Of a stretch of 31,245 nt of DNA, positions 16,099-23,893 are shown one piece after another. The translations under genes and the position numbers were made by a program. The first letter of the stretch is position 1; each line of letters starts with the position of its first letter. The notes under the pieces are model-generated. The model did not search any database. It saw nothing but the letters and a program-made list of their open reading frames with translations, and had not been told where the DNA came from. The stretch comes from UBA8522 sp049287565 (GTDB lineage Bacteria; Acidobacteriota; Aminicenantia; Aminicenantales; UBA8522), in contig JBAQGA010000153.1 in assembly GCA_049287565.1 (NCBI GenBank), positions 1 through 31,245 on the forward strand, read 5' to 3'.

Positions 16099-16131
16099 GG
16101 TCTCACCCGGTTTCAAACATAGAGAGCTCTA

Positions 16132-16146
16132 TTTATCATAGATAAA
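16132..16146. promoter_or_regulatory. Palindrome TTTATC-ATA-GATAAA upstream of kdgK (candidate operator)
   Basis: A perfect 6+6 bp inverted repeat with a 3-nt spacer lies 34 nt upstream of kdgK, between it and the divergent envelope-protein gene. A -10-like TATGAT on the minus strand lies within it (16140-16135). The position suits a repressor of the KDG operon. It does not resemble the enterobacterial KdgR site. Confidence 0.35.
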
Positions 16147-16162
16147 AGCCAATAGCAAAAGC

Positions 16163-16191
16163 TTGACCATCGGACCGTTCTGGTCTACATT
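16163..16191 (+). promoter_or_regulatory. Candidate promoter for the SH3-like/beta-barrel protein gene
   Basis: TTGACC (16163-16168), a 17-nt spacer and TACATT (16186-16191) predict a start near 16198. That is inside the AGGAGG sequence (16194-16199), which complicates the choice of translation start; see the gene entry. Confidence 0.45.
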
Positions 16192-16216
16192 CTAGGAGGT
16201 GTTTAATTATAAACCA

Positions 16217-17623
16217 ATGGACAGAAAACACATCCTCCCGGCAGCGGCCCTGCTTTTGATGCTCATTCCTCCATTGTATTCCGATATTAGCCCGGGCCAG
16301 AACCCGCACATCAAGCAGGTCCGGGTCATCGCCGAAAGAGCGAGCATTTATATTGAGCCGAGCCGCGGCGGCAACCGGATCGACATCGTCGGGAAAGGCG
16401 CCCTGCTCAACCTTCTCCAGACGAAAAAGGTCAAAGACATCTGGTACCATGTGAGTTTTTCCTCCTCGCGATATGGAACGCGGATCTCCGGATTCGTCCT
16501 GGATTCCGCCGTCGAACTCGTCGACGAGACTATTCCACCTGTCCCAGAGCAAAAAAAGGCCCCGGAAAAAGCCGAGTCCCGGCCTCCAGCCCCGCCTCCG
16601 GCGGCTCCCACCCCCCCGAAGGCCGAAGAAAAGGAAGAGACCAAGCCGGAGCCCCAGCCGCCCCCGAAGGTTGAGGCCAAACTTGAACCCCCAGAACGTC
16701 CCGAGGCAAGCGAAGTCCTCGTCTTCACCCAACTCCTCAGGAGCAGGAGCTACTCATTCCCCCTTAAGGCTGCCCCCCCCGAGGAGTTGCCCTGGAGGAT
16801 TGAAGCGGTGACTCCTGTCGAGGAGGAGAAAAGGGCCGTCGAAGTCGAGGAGCTCACCCTTCTGACCGCTCCCCCAAAGCCGAGGAAGATCATCCTCCCA
16901 AAGAAGGAGAGATCTCTCCAGGACGCCGTCTGGCAGATCCTTCCGCCCGCTGTCGCCGAAATCCCCAAGGAACCGGAAAAAACCGAAGCCGCTCCGCAGC
17001 CGGAAAAGAAAAAAGAAGCGGAAATCCACGAAGTCCCCCCTCCGACACCGACCCCCAAAAAAAAGGAAGCCGAGAGGGCAAAGCCGGAGGTGGAACCTGT
17101 CAAGCCTCAGACCATCAAGCCGGCCCGGATCCCGGCTCCAAGAAAGGGCCTGGGACGTCTCACTTTCGGACTCGGCTATGGCTCGTCCTTCGGGGGGGCC
17201 GGAGCCTGCCTTCAGCTCAACATCGGGAAGGGAATCGCCGTGCACGCGGGCACGGGAATTTTTCCGACAACGCTGGTCTACTCGGACACGGATTGGGTCA
17301 AGAACAAGCCGTTATGGAGCGTCGGCATAAAATACTATCTTTCTATCAAATCCCCTCTCTTCTACCCTTATGTGGATATCCAGTACGGCGGCCTGCGAGT
17401 GGAAGCCGCTCAACTGGTCATCGGTATCTGGGATTACGATTACGTTTACAGCCGGGAGCAGAAATCCCTCTGGGGACCCTCGTTTCTCACCGGCGTCGAG
17501 ATCCGCAAGGGACGGTTCGGGATCTGCGGCGCTCTGGGAATTTCCTACGTGACGACCTCCTGGGATTTTCTCCAGGACAGAGTCTCTTTGTCGTTTGACA
17601 CCAGCCTGGTGATTCACTTTTGA
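16217..17623 (+). CDS. Envelope protein: SH3-like domain, Pro/Glu/Lys linker, C-terminal outer-membrane barrel-like domain
   Basis: This 468-residue protein has a signal peptide (MDRKHILPAAALLLMLIPPLYS). Residues about 32-105 look like a bacterial SH3-type domain ('VRVIAERASIYIEPSRGG', 'IWYHVSF', 'RISGFVLDSAVEL'), a fold that often binds peptidoglycan. Residues about 105-310 are dominated by Pro, Glu and Lys, with a less biased block in the middle. Residues about 310-468 show alternating beta strands rich in Gly and aromatics ('GRLTFGLGYGSSFGG', 'LWSVGIKYYLSI', 'YPYVDIQYGGL') and end in Phe, the typical C-terminal signature of outer-membrane barrels. The inferred role is an anchor bridging periplasm and outer membrane. 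AGGAGG lies 17 nt before ATG 16217; GTG 16199 is an in-frame alternative. The stop overlaps the next ATG. Confidence 0.72.
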   Translation: MDRKHILPAAALLLMLIPPLYSDISPGQNPHIKQVRVIAERASIYIEPSRGGNRIDIVGKGALLNLLQTKKVKDIWYHVSFSSSRYGTRISGFVLDSAVELVDETIPPVPEQKKAPEKAESRPPAPPPAAPTPPKAEEKEETKPEPQPPPKVEAKLEPPERPEASEVLVFTQLLRSRSYSFPLKAAPPEELPWRIEAVTPVEEEKRAVEVEELTLLTAPPKPRKIILPKKERSLQDAVWQILPPAVAEIPKEPEKTEAAPQPEKKKEAEIHEVPPPTPTPKKKEAERAKPEVEPVKPQTIKPARIPAPRKGLGRLTFGLGYGSSFGGAGACLQLNIGKGIAVHAGTGIFPTTLVYSDTDWVKNKPLWSVGIKYYLSIKSPLFYPYVDIQYGGLRVEAAQLVIGIWDYDYVYSREQKSLWGPSFLTGVEIRKGRFGICGALGISYVTTSWDFLQDRVSLSFDTSLVIHF

Positions 17624-18462
17624 TGAAAAGAAAAGCCCTCGTTCTTGTCCTCATCCAGATGATGCTCGTCGGAGCGGCCGCCGGGACGGCGGCCGGCGGA
17701 CAGGTCTCGGGCGTTTCGCCGAGCCGGAAAGAAACGACCGTCCGCAACCTGACCAAAGAGACAATCCGCTACACGGTCCGGCAGCTCATCCGCGACAGCC
17801 GGCCGACCGTCCGATACCTCAAACCCAACGCTCTCGACCGCTGGCCCTGCGGCGGTCACCTGGACATCAATTTCGAGCGGAAGGGCCAGGTGATCGAGTA
17901 CCGCCTCGAATGCGGCCTCCCCTACACGTTCCGTTATGATGAGAACGACGACCTCGAGCTCTACAGCGGGTCGCACGGCCTCTTCGGCGTCGCCGACCTG
18001 GCTCCGTTCGTGCCCACGCCGATGGTCGTCGCCGACAAGATGCTCGAACTGGGCGGAATCGACAAGGACGATGTCCTCTTCGACCTCGGCTGCGGTGACG
18101 GCCGGATCGTCATCACGGCCGCCAAAAAGTTCGGCACCCGGGGCGTAGGCATCGATATCGACCCTCAGCGTATCGAGGAATCCCTGCGGGCGGCCAAGGA
18201 GGCGGGAGTCGAGCCGTTGGTCGAGTTCCGGCTCCAAGACGTCATGAAAGCCGATATCAGGGAGGCCACGGCCGTAACCCTCTATCTTCTTCCAGAGTCC
18301 AACGCCCTGCTCCGGCCGCTTCTCGAAGCGCAGCTCAAACCCGGCACCCTTGTCGTGTCTCATAATTACTCCATCCCCGGCTGGGAAGAGAAGGAAGTGA
18401 CCTATGTCACGCTCCAGGATGGGACGGGGCAGGAACACACCGTTTTCGTCTACAGGAGATGA
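17623..18462 (+). CDS. Exported class I SAM-dependent methyltransferase-fold protein
   Basis: The 279-residue protein starts at ATG 17623, overlapping the previous stop by one base (TGATG). The N-terminus is a signal-peptide-like segment (MKRKALVLVLIQMMLVGAAAG). Residues about 40-125 form a small domain of unknown role with two Cys (76 and 97). Residues 128-279 are a Rossmann methyltransferase: 'VPTP' (130-133), motif I 'DLGCGDGR' (154-161), motif II 'GIDIDP' (176-181) and 'LYLLPE' (220-225). The combination 'VPTP...DLGCGDGRIVI...LYLLPE' is known from bacterial proteins that also carry signal-like N-termini and from the FAM173 lysine methyltransferase group. How SAM would reach an exported enzyme is unclear; the segment may be a membrane anchor instead. 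The target is unknown. Confidence 0.8.
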   Translation: MKRKALVLVLIQMMLVGAAAGTAAGGQVSGVSPSRKETTVRNLTKETIRYTVRQLIRDSRPTVRYLKPNALDRWPCGGHLDINFERKGQVIEYRLECGLPYTFRYDENDDLELYSGSHGLFGVADLAPFVPTPMVVADKMLELGGIDKDDVLFDLGCGDGRIVITAAKKFGTRGVGIDIDPQRIEESLRAAKEAGVEPLVEFRLQDVMKADIREATAVTLYLLPESNALLRPLLEAQLKPGTLVVSHNYSIPGWEEKEVTYVTLQDGTGQEHTVFVYRR

Positions 18463-18465
18463 GGA

Positions 18466-18645
18466 ATGAAAGACCAGAGGCTCATTTCGAAAGACGGATG
18501 CTGCCCCTGCTGCCGCTCGGAATACGTCATCAAGAAGGGAGGATTTACGGCCCAGCCTATCACCGCACCTGAAGCCCCTGGCCAAAAGTTCTTCGTCTAC
18601 ACTTATTACAAGTGCAACCGGGAGTTCCTTCAGCCTGTGGAGTGA
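18466..18645 (+). CDS. Small Cys-rich protein of 59 residues
   Basis: ATG 18466 lies 3 nt after the methyltransferase stop with GAGG just upstream, so it is likely translated from the same mRNA. The protein begins MKDQRLISKDGCCPCC and has five Cys: four in the cluster CCPCC (12, 13, 15, 16) and one in 'YYKCNREF' near the C-terminus. No signal peptide is visible. The pattern suggests a metal-binding knuckle like a degenerate zinc ribbon, but the usual second CxxC is incomplete. I recognise no family. It follows an exported methyltransferase-fold protein and an envelope protein. Confidence 0.55.
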   Translation: MKDQRLISKDGCCPCCRSEYVIKKGGFTAQPITAPEAPGQKFFVYTYYKCNREFLQPVE

Positions 18646-18739
18646 ATGAGAGAATCCGTTAACAAGTGCCTGAACCCCCGCGGAATCAGGTGCGGCGACC
18701 TGGCAGTATCCAGCCGCCAAAAAACGACCTGGGTCTTTC

Positions 18740-18768
18740 TTGAAACGAAGATCTATTCTAAATAGAAT
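18740..18768 (+). promoter_or_regulatory. Promoter of the prolyl oligopeptidase gene
   Basis: TTGAAA (18740-18745), a 17-nt spacer and TAGAAT (18763-18768) predict a start near 18775 and a leader of about 36 nt carrying AAAGGAG before ATG 18811. The palindrome 18751-18772 covers the end of the spacer and the whole -10 box. Confidence 0.7.
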
Positions 18769-18772
18769 AGAT
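18751..18772. promoter_or_regulatory. Perfect 10+10 bp palindrome over the -10 box (candidate repressor site)
   Basis: ATCTATTCTA (18751-18760) and its exact reverse complement TAGAATAGAT (18763-18772) flank AA. The right arm contains the -10 box TAGAAT. A second overlapping palindrome, TAGATATCTA, lies at 18768-18777. A protein bound here would block the polymerase, so repression of the peptidase gene is the simplest reading. Confidence 0.6.
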
Positions 18773-18810
18773 ATCTAGCGATCGCCTTCTGTAAACGGAA
18801 AGGAGACATC

Positions 18811-20937
18811 ATGCGAAAAAAACAATTCTTCGTCCTCATCTCGATCATCGTGCTTTTCCTGGCGCCGTTCGGCTGTAAGGAAAAGCAGCCCGCCATCACC
18901 TACCCCATCACCGAAAAGGGCGATGTGGTGGATGATTACTTCGGGACCAAAGTCGCCGACGCTTACCGTTGGCTAGAAGATGACAAAGCGGAGAAGGTCA
19001 AGCAGTGGGTGGAAAGCCAGAACGCCGTCACCTTCGATTATCTGGGACAAATCCCGTTCCGCGATCAGATCCGGACCCGCCTGACAGAAATCTACAATTA
19101 TCCCCGTTACTCGGCGCCCTTCCGCGTCGGGGAATATTACTTTTTTACCAAGAACGACGGCCTGCAGAACCAGAGCGTCATCTACATCCAGAAAGGGCTG
19201 GACGGCGAGCCCCGCGTCTTTCTCGACCCGAACACGCTTTCCCCCGACGGAACGACCAGGGCTTTTCTGAGCGGATTTTCCAATGACGATCGCTACGCCT
19301 GCTACTCCCGGTCGGAAGGCGGCTCGGACTGGACGGAGATGCGGGTCATCGAGATCGAAACCGGCCGGCAACTCGAAGACCGCCTCCAGTGGATGAAGTT
19401 CGGCGGCGCGGCCTGGCAGGGCGACGGATTTTATTACTCCGGTTTTGAAAAGCCGGAGGAAGGCAAGGAACTCACCGCCGCCAACGAAAACCAGAAAATC
19501 TTCTTTCACCGGCTCGGGACCCCTCAGAGCGAGGACACCTTGGTCTATGAAGATCCGGCCAACCCCCGCCGTTACTATAACGCAGACGTCACCGAGGATG
19601 AGCGCTTCCTCTTTTTGACGATCTCGGAGGGCACTCGGGGCAACGAGCTTTATTTCAAAGATCTGAGGGCGAAGAAGGCCGAATTCGTCCCTCTCGTCCA
19701 AGGCTTCGAGTACGACACCTACGTCATCAACAACCTCGAGGACAAGCTTGCCATCATGACCAACATGGACGCGCCGAATCGAAAGGTCGTGCTCGTCGAT
19801 ACAAAAAGCCCGGCCGTAGAAAGCTGGAAAATCCTCCTCCCGGAAAAGCCCGAGGTGATGACCGGCGCGAGCATCGTCGGAGGCAAGATCTTCGCCTCCT
19901 ACCTGAAGGACGCCAGCACCCATATCTTCCAGCACGATCTTGCCGGAAACCTGGAGAAAGAAATCGAACTTCCGGCCCTCGGGTCGGCCGGAGGATTTGG
20001 CGGTAAGAAAGAGAACACTCTCACCTTCTACACTTTCACCTCTTTCACCTACCCCCCGACCATCTATAAGTACGATATCCCGACCGGCCAATCCGAGGTC
20101 TTCCGCCGGACCGAGGTCAAATTCAATCCCGACGACTACGAGGCCAAGCAGGTTTTTTATCCCAGCAAGGATGGGACCAAGATCCCGATGTTCGTCGTCC
20201 ACAAGAAAGGCCTGGCGCTCGACGGGAAGCGGCCGACTTATCTTTATGCTTACGGCGGCTTCAACGCCAGCTCTACTCCCTATTTCAATGTCAGCAACAT
20301 CATCCTTCTAGAAAACGGCGGCATCTACGCCATGGCCAACCTGAGGGGAGGCGGCGAATACGGGGAAGCCTGGCATAAGGCGGGAATGCTGGAGAAAAAA
20401 CAGAATGTCTTTGACGACTTCATCGCCGCCGCGGAATACCTGATCCAGGAAAAATACACATCCTCCGATAAGCTGGCCATCGCCGGCGCATCCAACGGGG
20501 GGTTGCTCGTCGGCGCCTGCATGACCCAGCGGCCGGAACTCTACAAGGTCGCCTTCCCGGCGGTAGGAGTGATGGACATGCTGCGCTTTCACAACTTCAC
20601 GGTCGGCTGGGGCTGGGTCGTGGAGTATGGGTCGAGCGACGACCCTGAGCAATTCAATTATCTCCTCGCCTACTCGCCGCTCCACAACATCAAGAACGGC
20701 GTCTGCTACCCGGCGACACTGGTGACTACGGCCGATCACGACGACCGCGTCGTGCCGGCCCATTCTTTCAAGTTCACCGCGACACTTCAGGAGAAGCAGA
20801 GTTGCGGCAATCCCGTCCTGATCCGGATAGAAACCAAATCGGGACATGGGGCCAGCAACATCACCAAGGCCATAGAACAATTGACGGACATCTGGTCCTT
20901 TATGTTTTTCAACATGGGCCTGAAGGTGAATTATTAA
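18811..20937 (+). CDS. Exported prolyl oligopeptidase (S9A serine peptidase)
   Basis: The 708-residue enzyme should cleave short peptides after proline. The N-terminus is a lipoprotein-like signal (MRKKQFFVLISIIVLFLAPFGC), implying a periplasmic or membrane-tethered location. Residues about 30-75 are the N-terminal S9 segment ('DDYFGTKVADAYRWLED'), then a seven-bladed propeller to about 450, then the alpha/beta-hydrolase domain. The catalytic triad is visible: Ser561 in 'GASNGG', Asp644 in 'DHDDRVVPAHS' and His679 in 'SGHGA'. 'NLRGGGEYGEAWH' is also typical. ATG 18811 has AAAGGAG upstream. It has its own promoter with a palindromic operator, so it is probably regulated separately from the genes before it. 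Confidence 0.95.
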   Translation: MRKKQFFVLISIIVLFLAPFGCKEKQPAITYPITEKGDVVDDYFGTKVADAYRWLEDDKAEKVKQWVESQNAVTFDYLGQIPFRDQIRTRLTEIYNYPRYSAPFRVGEYYFFTKNDGLQNQSVIYIQKGLDGEPRVFLDPNTLSPDGTTRAFLSGFSNDDRYACYSRSEGGSDWTEMRVIEIETGRQLEDRLQWMKFGGAAWQGDGFYYSGFEKPEEGKELTAANENQKIFFHRLGTPQSEDTLVYEDPANPRRYYNADVTEDERFLFLTISEGTRGNELYFKDLRAKKAEFVPLVQGFEYDTYVINNLEDKLAIMTNMDAPNRKVVLVDTKSPAVESWKILLPEKPEVMTGASIVGGKIFASYLKDASTHIFQHDLAGNLEKEIELPALGSAGGFGGKKENTLTFYTFTSFTYPPTIYKYDIPTGQSEVFRRTEVKFNPDDYEAKQVFYPSKDGTKIPMFVVHKKGLALDGKRPTYLYAYGGFNASSTPYFNVSNIILLENGGIYAMANLRGGGEYGEAWHKAGMLEKKQNVFDDFIAAAEYLIQEKYTSSDKLAIAGASNGGLLVGACMTQRPELYKVAFPAVGVMDMLRFHNFTVGWGWVVEYGSSDDPEQFNYLLAYSPLHNIKNGVCYPATLVTTADHDDRVVPAHSFKFTATLQEKQSCGNPVLIRIETKSGHGASNITKAIEQLTDIWSFMFFNMGLKVNY

Positions 20938-20964
20938 GCGGATTCACCGATTTGTGCGGGTCAT

Positions 20965-20987
20965 CCGGGGGGAAGGATTTCCCTCGG
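20965..20987 (+). terminator. Hairpin in the convergent gap after the prolyl oligopeptidase gene
   Basis: CCGGGGGGAA (20965-20974), loop GGA, and TTTCCCTCGG (20978-20987) pair over 10 bp with two G-U pairs when read as plus-strand RNA. On the other strand those two become C-A mismatches, so it favours the plus-strand transcript. No T tract follows, so termination is uncertain. Confidence 0.4.
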
Positions 20988-20989
20988 CC

Positions 20990-21961
20990 CTAGAGCGGAA
21001 GCCGGGTTCCCAGGCCGTTTTCTAAAGCCAGCCGGTAGACCAACGGCGCCGTCGCCATGTCATCGAGGGCCAGGCCGAGATTGCAGGTCATGGTCCTCTC
21101 CTCCGGCCTTTGCCGGCCCGGTTTTCGGCCGGTCACAAGCTCGCCCAGCTCGGCATAGACCGCGGGGATGTCCCGGAAATATCCAAGCGACTTGTAGTAT
21201 TCCAGCTGGGGAATATCATCGGTGCAGAACATGTCGACTTCCTTGAGCGCCTCTCGATGCCAATAGGAATCATAATCGACGAGTGAAGCAAAAGCCCCCT
21301 CGGCCAGCCAGCCCGGTTGGATAGTCGCATGAGGCGTCTTAAGGAGCGGGCCGGCCGTGACGATGATGTCGGCTCCGACGACGGCCTGCTCAGGTGAATC
21401 GACAGGGACGACATCCAGGTCGAATTTCCCAGACATCTCTTCGGCATAGCGGTCGCGGGCCTGCAGGCTGGTATCATATGCCATGACGCGCTGGAGCGGG
21501 AAAAGAACCGTCAGTGCCTCCAGATTGCTCCTCCCCTGAATCCCACAGCCGAGTATAACGACCACCCGGGAATCGGCCCGAGCCAGGAACTTGGCGGCGA
21601 CGGCCGTCGCCGCGCCCGTGCGCATGGCCGTGATCCAGGTGCAGTCCATGACCGCCATGGGTATCCCCGTCTCCGGGTCGTTCAGGACGATCAACCCGCT
21701 GACGTAGGGCAGACCTTTCTTGATGTTTTCCGGAAAACCGCTCACCCACTTCATCCCCGCCGAACTCAGGCCGGGTATATAAGCCGGCATGGCGTGAATG
21801 AACGAATCCGGCCGGGGATGGATCCCGGGCTTCGGCGGCATCTCCACCCGGCCCTCCCCTTTCTCCTTGAACATCGCTTCGACGGCCGCGATCATCCGGT
21901 CCATCGGCACAGCGACGGCCTCCACATCGGCCCGCGAAAGATAAAGTATTTTCTGTTCCAC
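20990..21961 (-). CDS. Ornithine cyclodeaminase / mu-crystallin family protein
   Basis: This 323-residue NAD(P)-dependent protein shows the family pattern: 'GMKWVSGFPEN' with the conserved Lys71, 'TAMRTGAATAVAAKFLA' (111-127) with Arg114, and the Rossmann motif 'GCGIQGR' (138-144). Members act as ornithine cyclodeaminases, alanine dehydrogenases or reductases of cyclic imino acids, and sequence alone does not tell which. The start is GTG 21961, with GGAGG 6 nt upstream. It follows the sodium:solute symporter by 24 nt on the same strand, so the symporter may import the amino-acid substrate or its precursor. Confidence 0.85.
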   Translation of the reverse strand: MEQKILYLSRADVEAVAVPMDRMIAAVEAMFKEKGEGRVEMPPKPGIHPRPDSFIHAMPAYIPGLSSAGMKWVSGFPENIKKGLPYVSGLIVLNDPETGIPMAVMDCTWITAMRTGAATAVAAKFLARADSRVVVILGCGIQGRSNLEALTVLFPLQRVMAYDTSLQARDRYAEEMSGKFDLDVVPVDSPEQAVVGADIIVTAGPLLKTPHATIQPGWLAEGAFASLVDYDSYWHREALKEVDMFCTDDIPQLEYYKSLGYFRDIPAVYAELGELVTGRKPGRQRPEERTMTCNLGLALDDMATAPLVYRLALENGLGTRLPL

Positions 21962-21985
21962 GATGATCCTCCATGGCCGGCTGAG

Positions 21986-23767
21986 TTATTCAACAACGGC
22001 TTTCCAGCCGCGCCGGTTCAGGTCCCTGTAGATGACCATGCCGCAGGCCAGTCCCGCCGCCAGAAAGATAACGCCGGGCCCAGGCCGCCCGAAGATGATG
22101 TTCCCGGCCCCGAACAGGAACGCATAAATCATCGCCACGCCCAGGAGCCAATCCATGAGGTTGAAGAGGCCGTCCTTCTGCGGGCGGACGTCGGCCGCCT
22201 CTCTGGCGATCGGACCCCACAGCGCGGCGCTGGGCTTGACCCGCCGGTAAAACTCGAGTAAGACCTCTTTTGGCTCCGGCTTGGTCAGGAAGGTCGCGCT
22301 CAGCCAGACGACCGTGGTAACGGCCACCGTGATGAGGAGTAGATAAGCGAATTCCCGGGGCTCGCTTTCGCTGAGGCCGAACCCGACCTGGAGGGTGATG
22401 GAGGTCACGAACGCCGCCGTCATGGCCGCCACCTCGCTCCAGGCGTTGATCCGCCACCAGAACCAACGCAGAAGGTAAACCAGGCCCGTCCCCGCTCCGA
22501 CAGCGATGATGAACTTCCAGGCGTCGGCGATCGATTCCATGAAGAAGCTGACGGCGGCCGAAAGGATCATCAGCAACATCGTCGTCAGCTGAGCGGCCAC
22601 CACGTAATGGGGCTCGCTCTTCCGGCGAACGAGAAAGCGCCGGTAAAGGTCGTTCATCAGATAACTGGCGCCCCAGTTGAGTTCGGTGGCTATGGTCGAC
22701 ATATAGGCGGCAAAAAAGCCGGCGATCATCAGCCCCCGCAGCGAAGCCGGAAGATCGGTGATCAGGATGCGGATGTAACCCGATTCGGGGTCGGCGGCAA
22801 AGCCCGGGTCTCCGTGAAAACGCGCCACCGCGACCAGCGCCACCAGGATCCAGGGCCAGGGCCGGAGCGCGTAGTGAGCGATGTTGAACCAGAGGGTCGC
22901 CAGAAGCGAATGTTTTTCGTCCTTGGCGCTCAGGATCCGCTGGGCGATGAACCCTCCGCCTCCGGGCTCGGCTCCTGGATACCAGGAGGCCCACCAGTTG
23001 ACGGCGATATAAACAAGGAAAGTGAGCAGGGGCATCCAGGCCGAGTTGAGGTCAGGCACGAAGGATAGGATCGAGCCCTGGGCCCCGCCGCTTTTATCGA
23101 TCGACTGGACGGTGCTGACCAGACCGCTCATGCCGCCGGCATTATGGACGGCGATAACCGCCAGCACGACGACCATCCCCATGACCAGGATGAATTGGAA
23201 CATGTCGGTGACCAGGACCCCCCAAAGTCCGGAGAGAGTCGAGATGGCGGCCGTGATGAACATGACTCCGATCGTGAGCAGGAGGGCCTGGACCTTGGTC
23301 ACCCCGAGGACAAGCATCAGGATCTTCACCAGCGCCAGGTTGACCCAACCCATGATCACTAGGTTGATCGGCAAACCCAGGTAAAAAGCCCGAAAGCCCC
23401 GCAGGAACCGGGCCGGGCGGCCGCTGTATCGGAGCTCGGCGAATTCCATATCGGTCAGCACCCCGGCCCGCCGCCAGAGACGCGAATAGAAAAAGACGGT
23501 CAGCATGCCGCTGAAGGCCATGCTCCACCAGATCCAGTTTCCGGCGATGCCGTTGCGGGCCACCAGACCGGTAACGGCCAGCGGAGTGTCGGCGGCGAAC
23601 GTCGTCGCCACCATCGAAGTCCCGGCCAGCCACCAGGCGACGTTGCGGCCGGAGAGGAAGAAGTCGCTGACGCTCTTGGTTGCCCTGCGCCGGTAGTATA
23701 GTCCTATACCCAGACTGATCAAGAAATACAGGACGATGGTGAGCCAGTCGAGCGGGCCCAATCGCAT
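21986..23767 (-). CDS. Sodium:solute symporter (SSS family)
   Basis: This 593-residue inner-membrane protein has about 13-14 hydrophobic segments. 'LDWLTIVLYFLISLGIGLYY' at the N-terminus, 'DFFLSGRNVAWWLAGTSMVATTFAADTPLAVTG' (about residues 35-67, written in part elsewhere) and 'GLMIAGFFAAYMSTIATELN' are diagnostic for the SSS fold and its sodium site. ATG 23767 is preceded by GGGGAG. It is the first gene of a two-gene operon with the ornithine-cyclodeaminase-family gene. Relatives carry sugars, proline or other amino acids; the partner gene favours an amino acid, which is inference. It is divergent from the secreted unknown at 23894. Confidence 0.9.
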   Translation of the reverse strand: MRLGPLDWLTIVLYFLISLGIGLYYRRRATKSVSDFFLSGRNVAWWLAGTSMVATTFAADTPLAVTGLVARNGIAGNWIWWSMAFSGMLTVFFYSRLWRRAGVLTDMEFAELRYSGRPARFLRGFRAFYLGLPINLVIMGWVNLALVKILMLVLGVTKVQALLLTIGVMFITAAISTLSGLWGVLVTDMFQFILVMGMVVVLAVIAVHNAGGMSGLVSTVQSIDKSGGAQGSILSFVPDLNSAWMPLLTFLVYIAVNWWASWYPGAEPGGGGFIAQRILSAKDEKHSLLATLWFNIAHYALRPWPWILVALVAVARFHGDPGFAADPESGYIRILITDLPASLRGLMIAGFFAAYMSTIATELNWGASYLMNDLYRRFLVRRKSEPHYVVAAQLTTMLLMILSAAVSFFMESIADAWKFIIAVGAGTGLVYLLRWFWWRINAWSEVAAMTAAFVTSITLQVGFGLSESEPREFAYLLLITVAVTTVVWLSATFLTKPEPKEVLLEFYRRVKPSAALWGPIAREAADVRPQKDGLFNLMDWLLGVAMIYAFLFGAGNIIFGRPGPGVIFLAAGLACGMVIYRDLNRRGWKAVVE

Positions 23768-23790
23768 ACCGTCTTCTCCCCACGCGGAAG

Positions 23791-23819
23791 CTTAACACAG
23801 ACAGAGTCTGGCCTGTCAA
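23791..23819 (-). promoter_or_regulatory. Candidate promoter of the symporter operon with an inverted repeat in the spacer
   Basis: On the minus strand a perfect TTGACA (23819-23814) is followed after 17-18 nt by a weak -10 (GTTAAG or TTAAGC) that has an upstream TG like an extended -10. The inverted repeat CAGAC-AGA-GTCTG (23798-23810) lies in the spacer and may be an operator. Confidence 0.35.
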
Positions 23820-23824
23820 TCGCC

Positions 23825-23853
23825 TTGATTTCCCGGACATCTTTCATTAAACT
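23825..23853 (+). promoter_or_regulatory. Candidate promoter of the secreted unknown at 23894
   Basis: TTGATT (23825-23830), a 17-nt spacer and TAAACT (23848-23853) predict a start near 23860, leaving a 34-nt leader with the strong AAAGGAGG ribosome-binding site. Confidence 0.5.
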
Positions 23854-23893
23854 CCCTTCCTTGAGAAGAGGGATCTCATGAAAGGAGGGACTC

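Noticed and set aside
18691..18715. Stem GGCG/CGCC plus CTGG/CCAG next to an A6 run before the prolyl oligopeptidase promoter
   Set aside because: For the plus-strand transcript the run is A, not T, and no minus-strand gene needs a terminator here.
18646..18765. 39-codon frame (MRESVNKCLNPRG...) after the Cys-rich protein
   Set aside because: It starts right at the previous stop without a ribosome-binding site of its own and runs through the promoter and palindrome of the next gene, ending in the -10 box.
18973..20202. 409-codon open frame antisense to the prolyl oligopeptidase gene
   Set aside because: It is a shadow of a well-supported gene with all catalytic residues; the antisense frame shows no recognisable motif.
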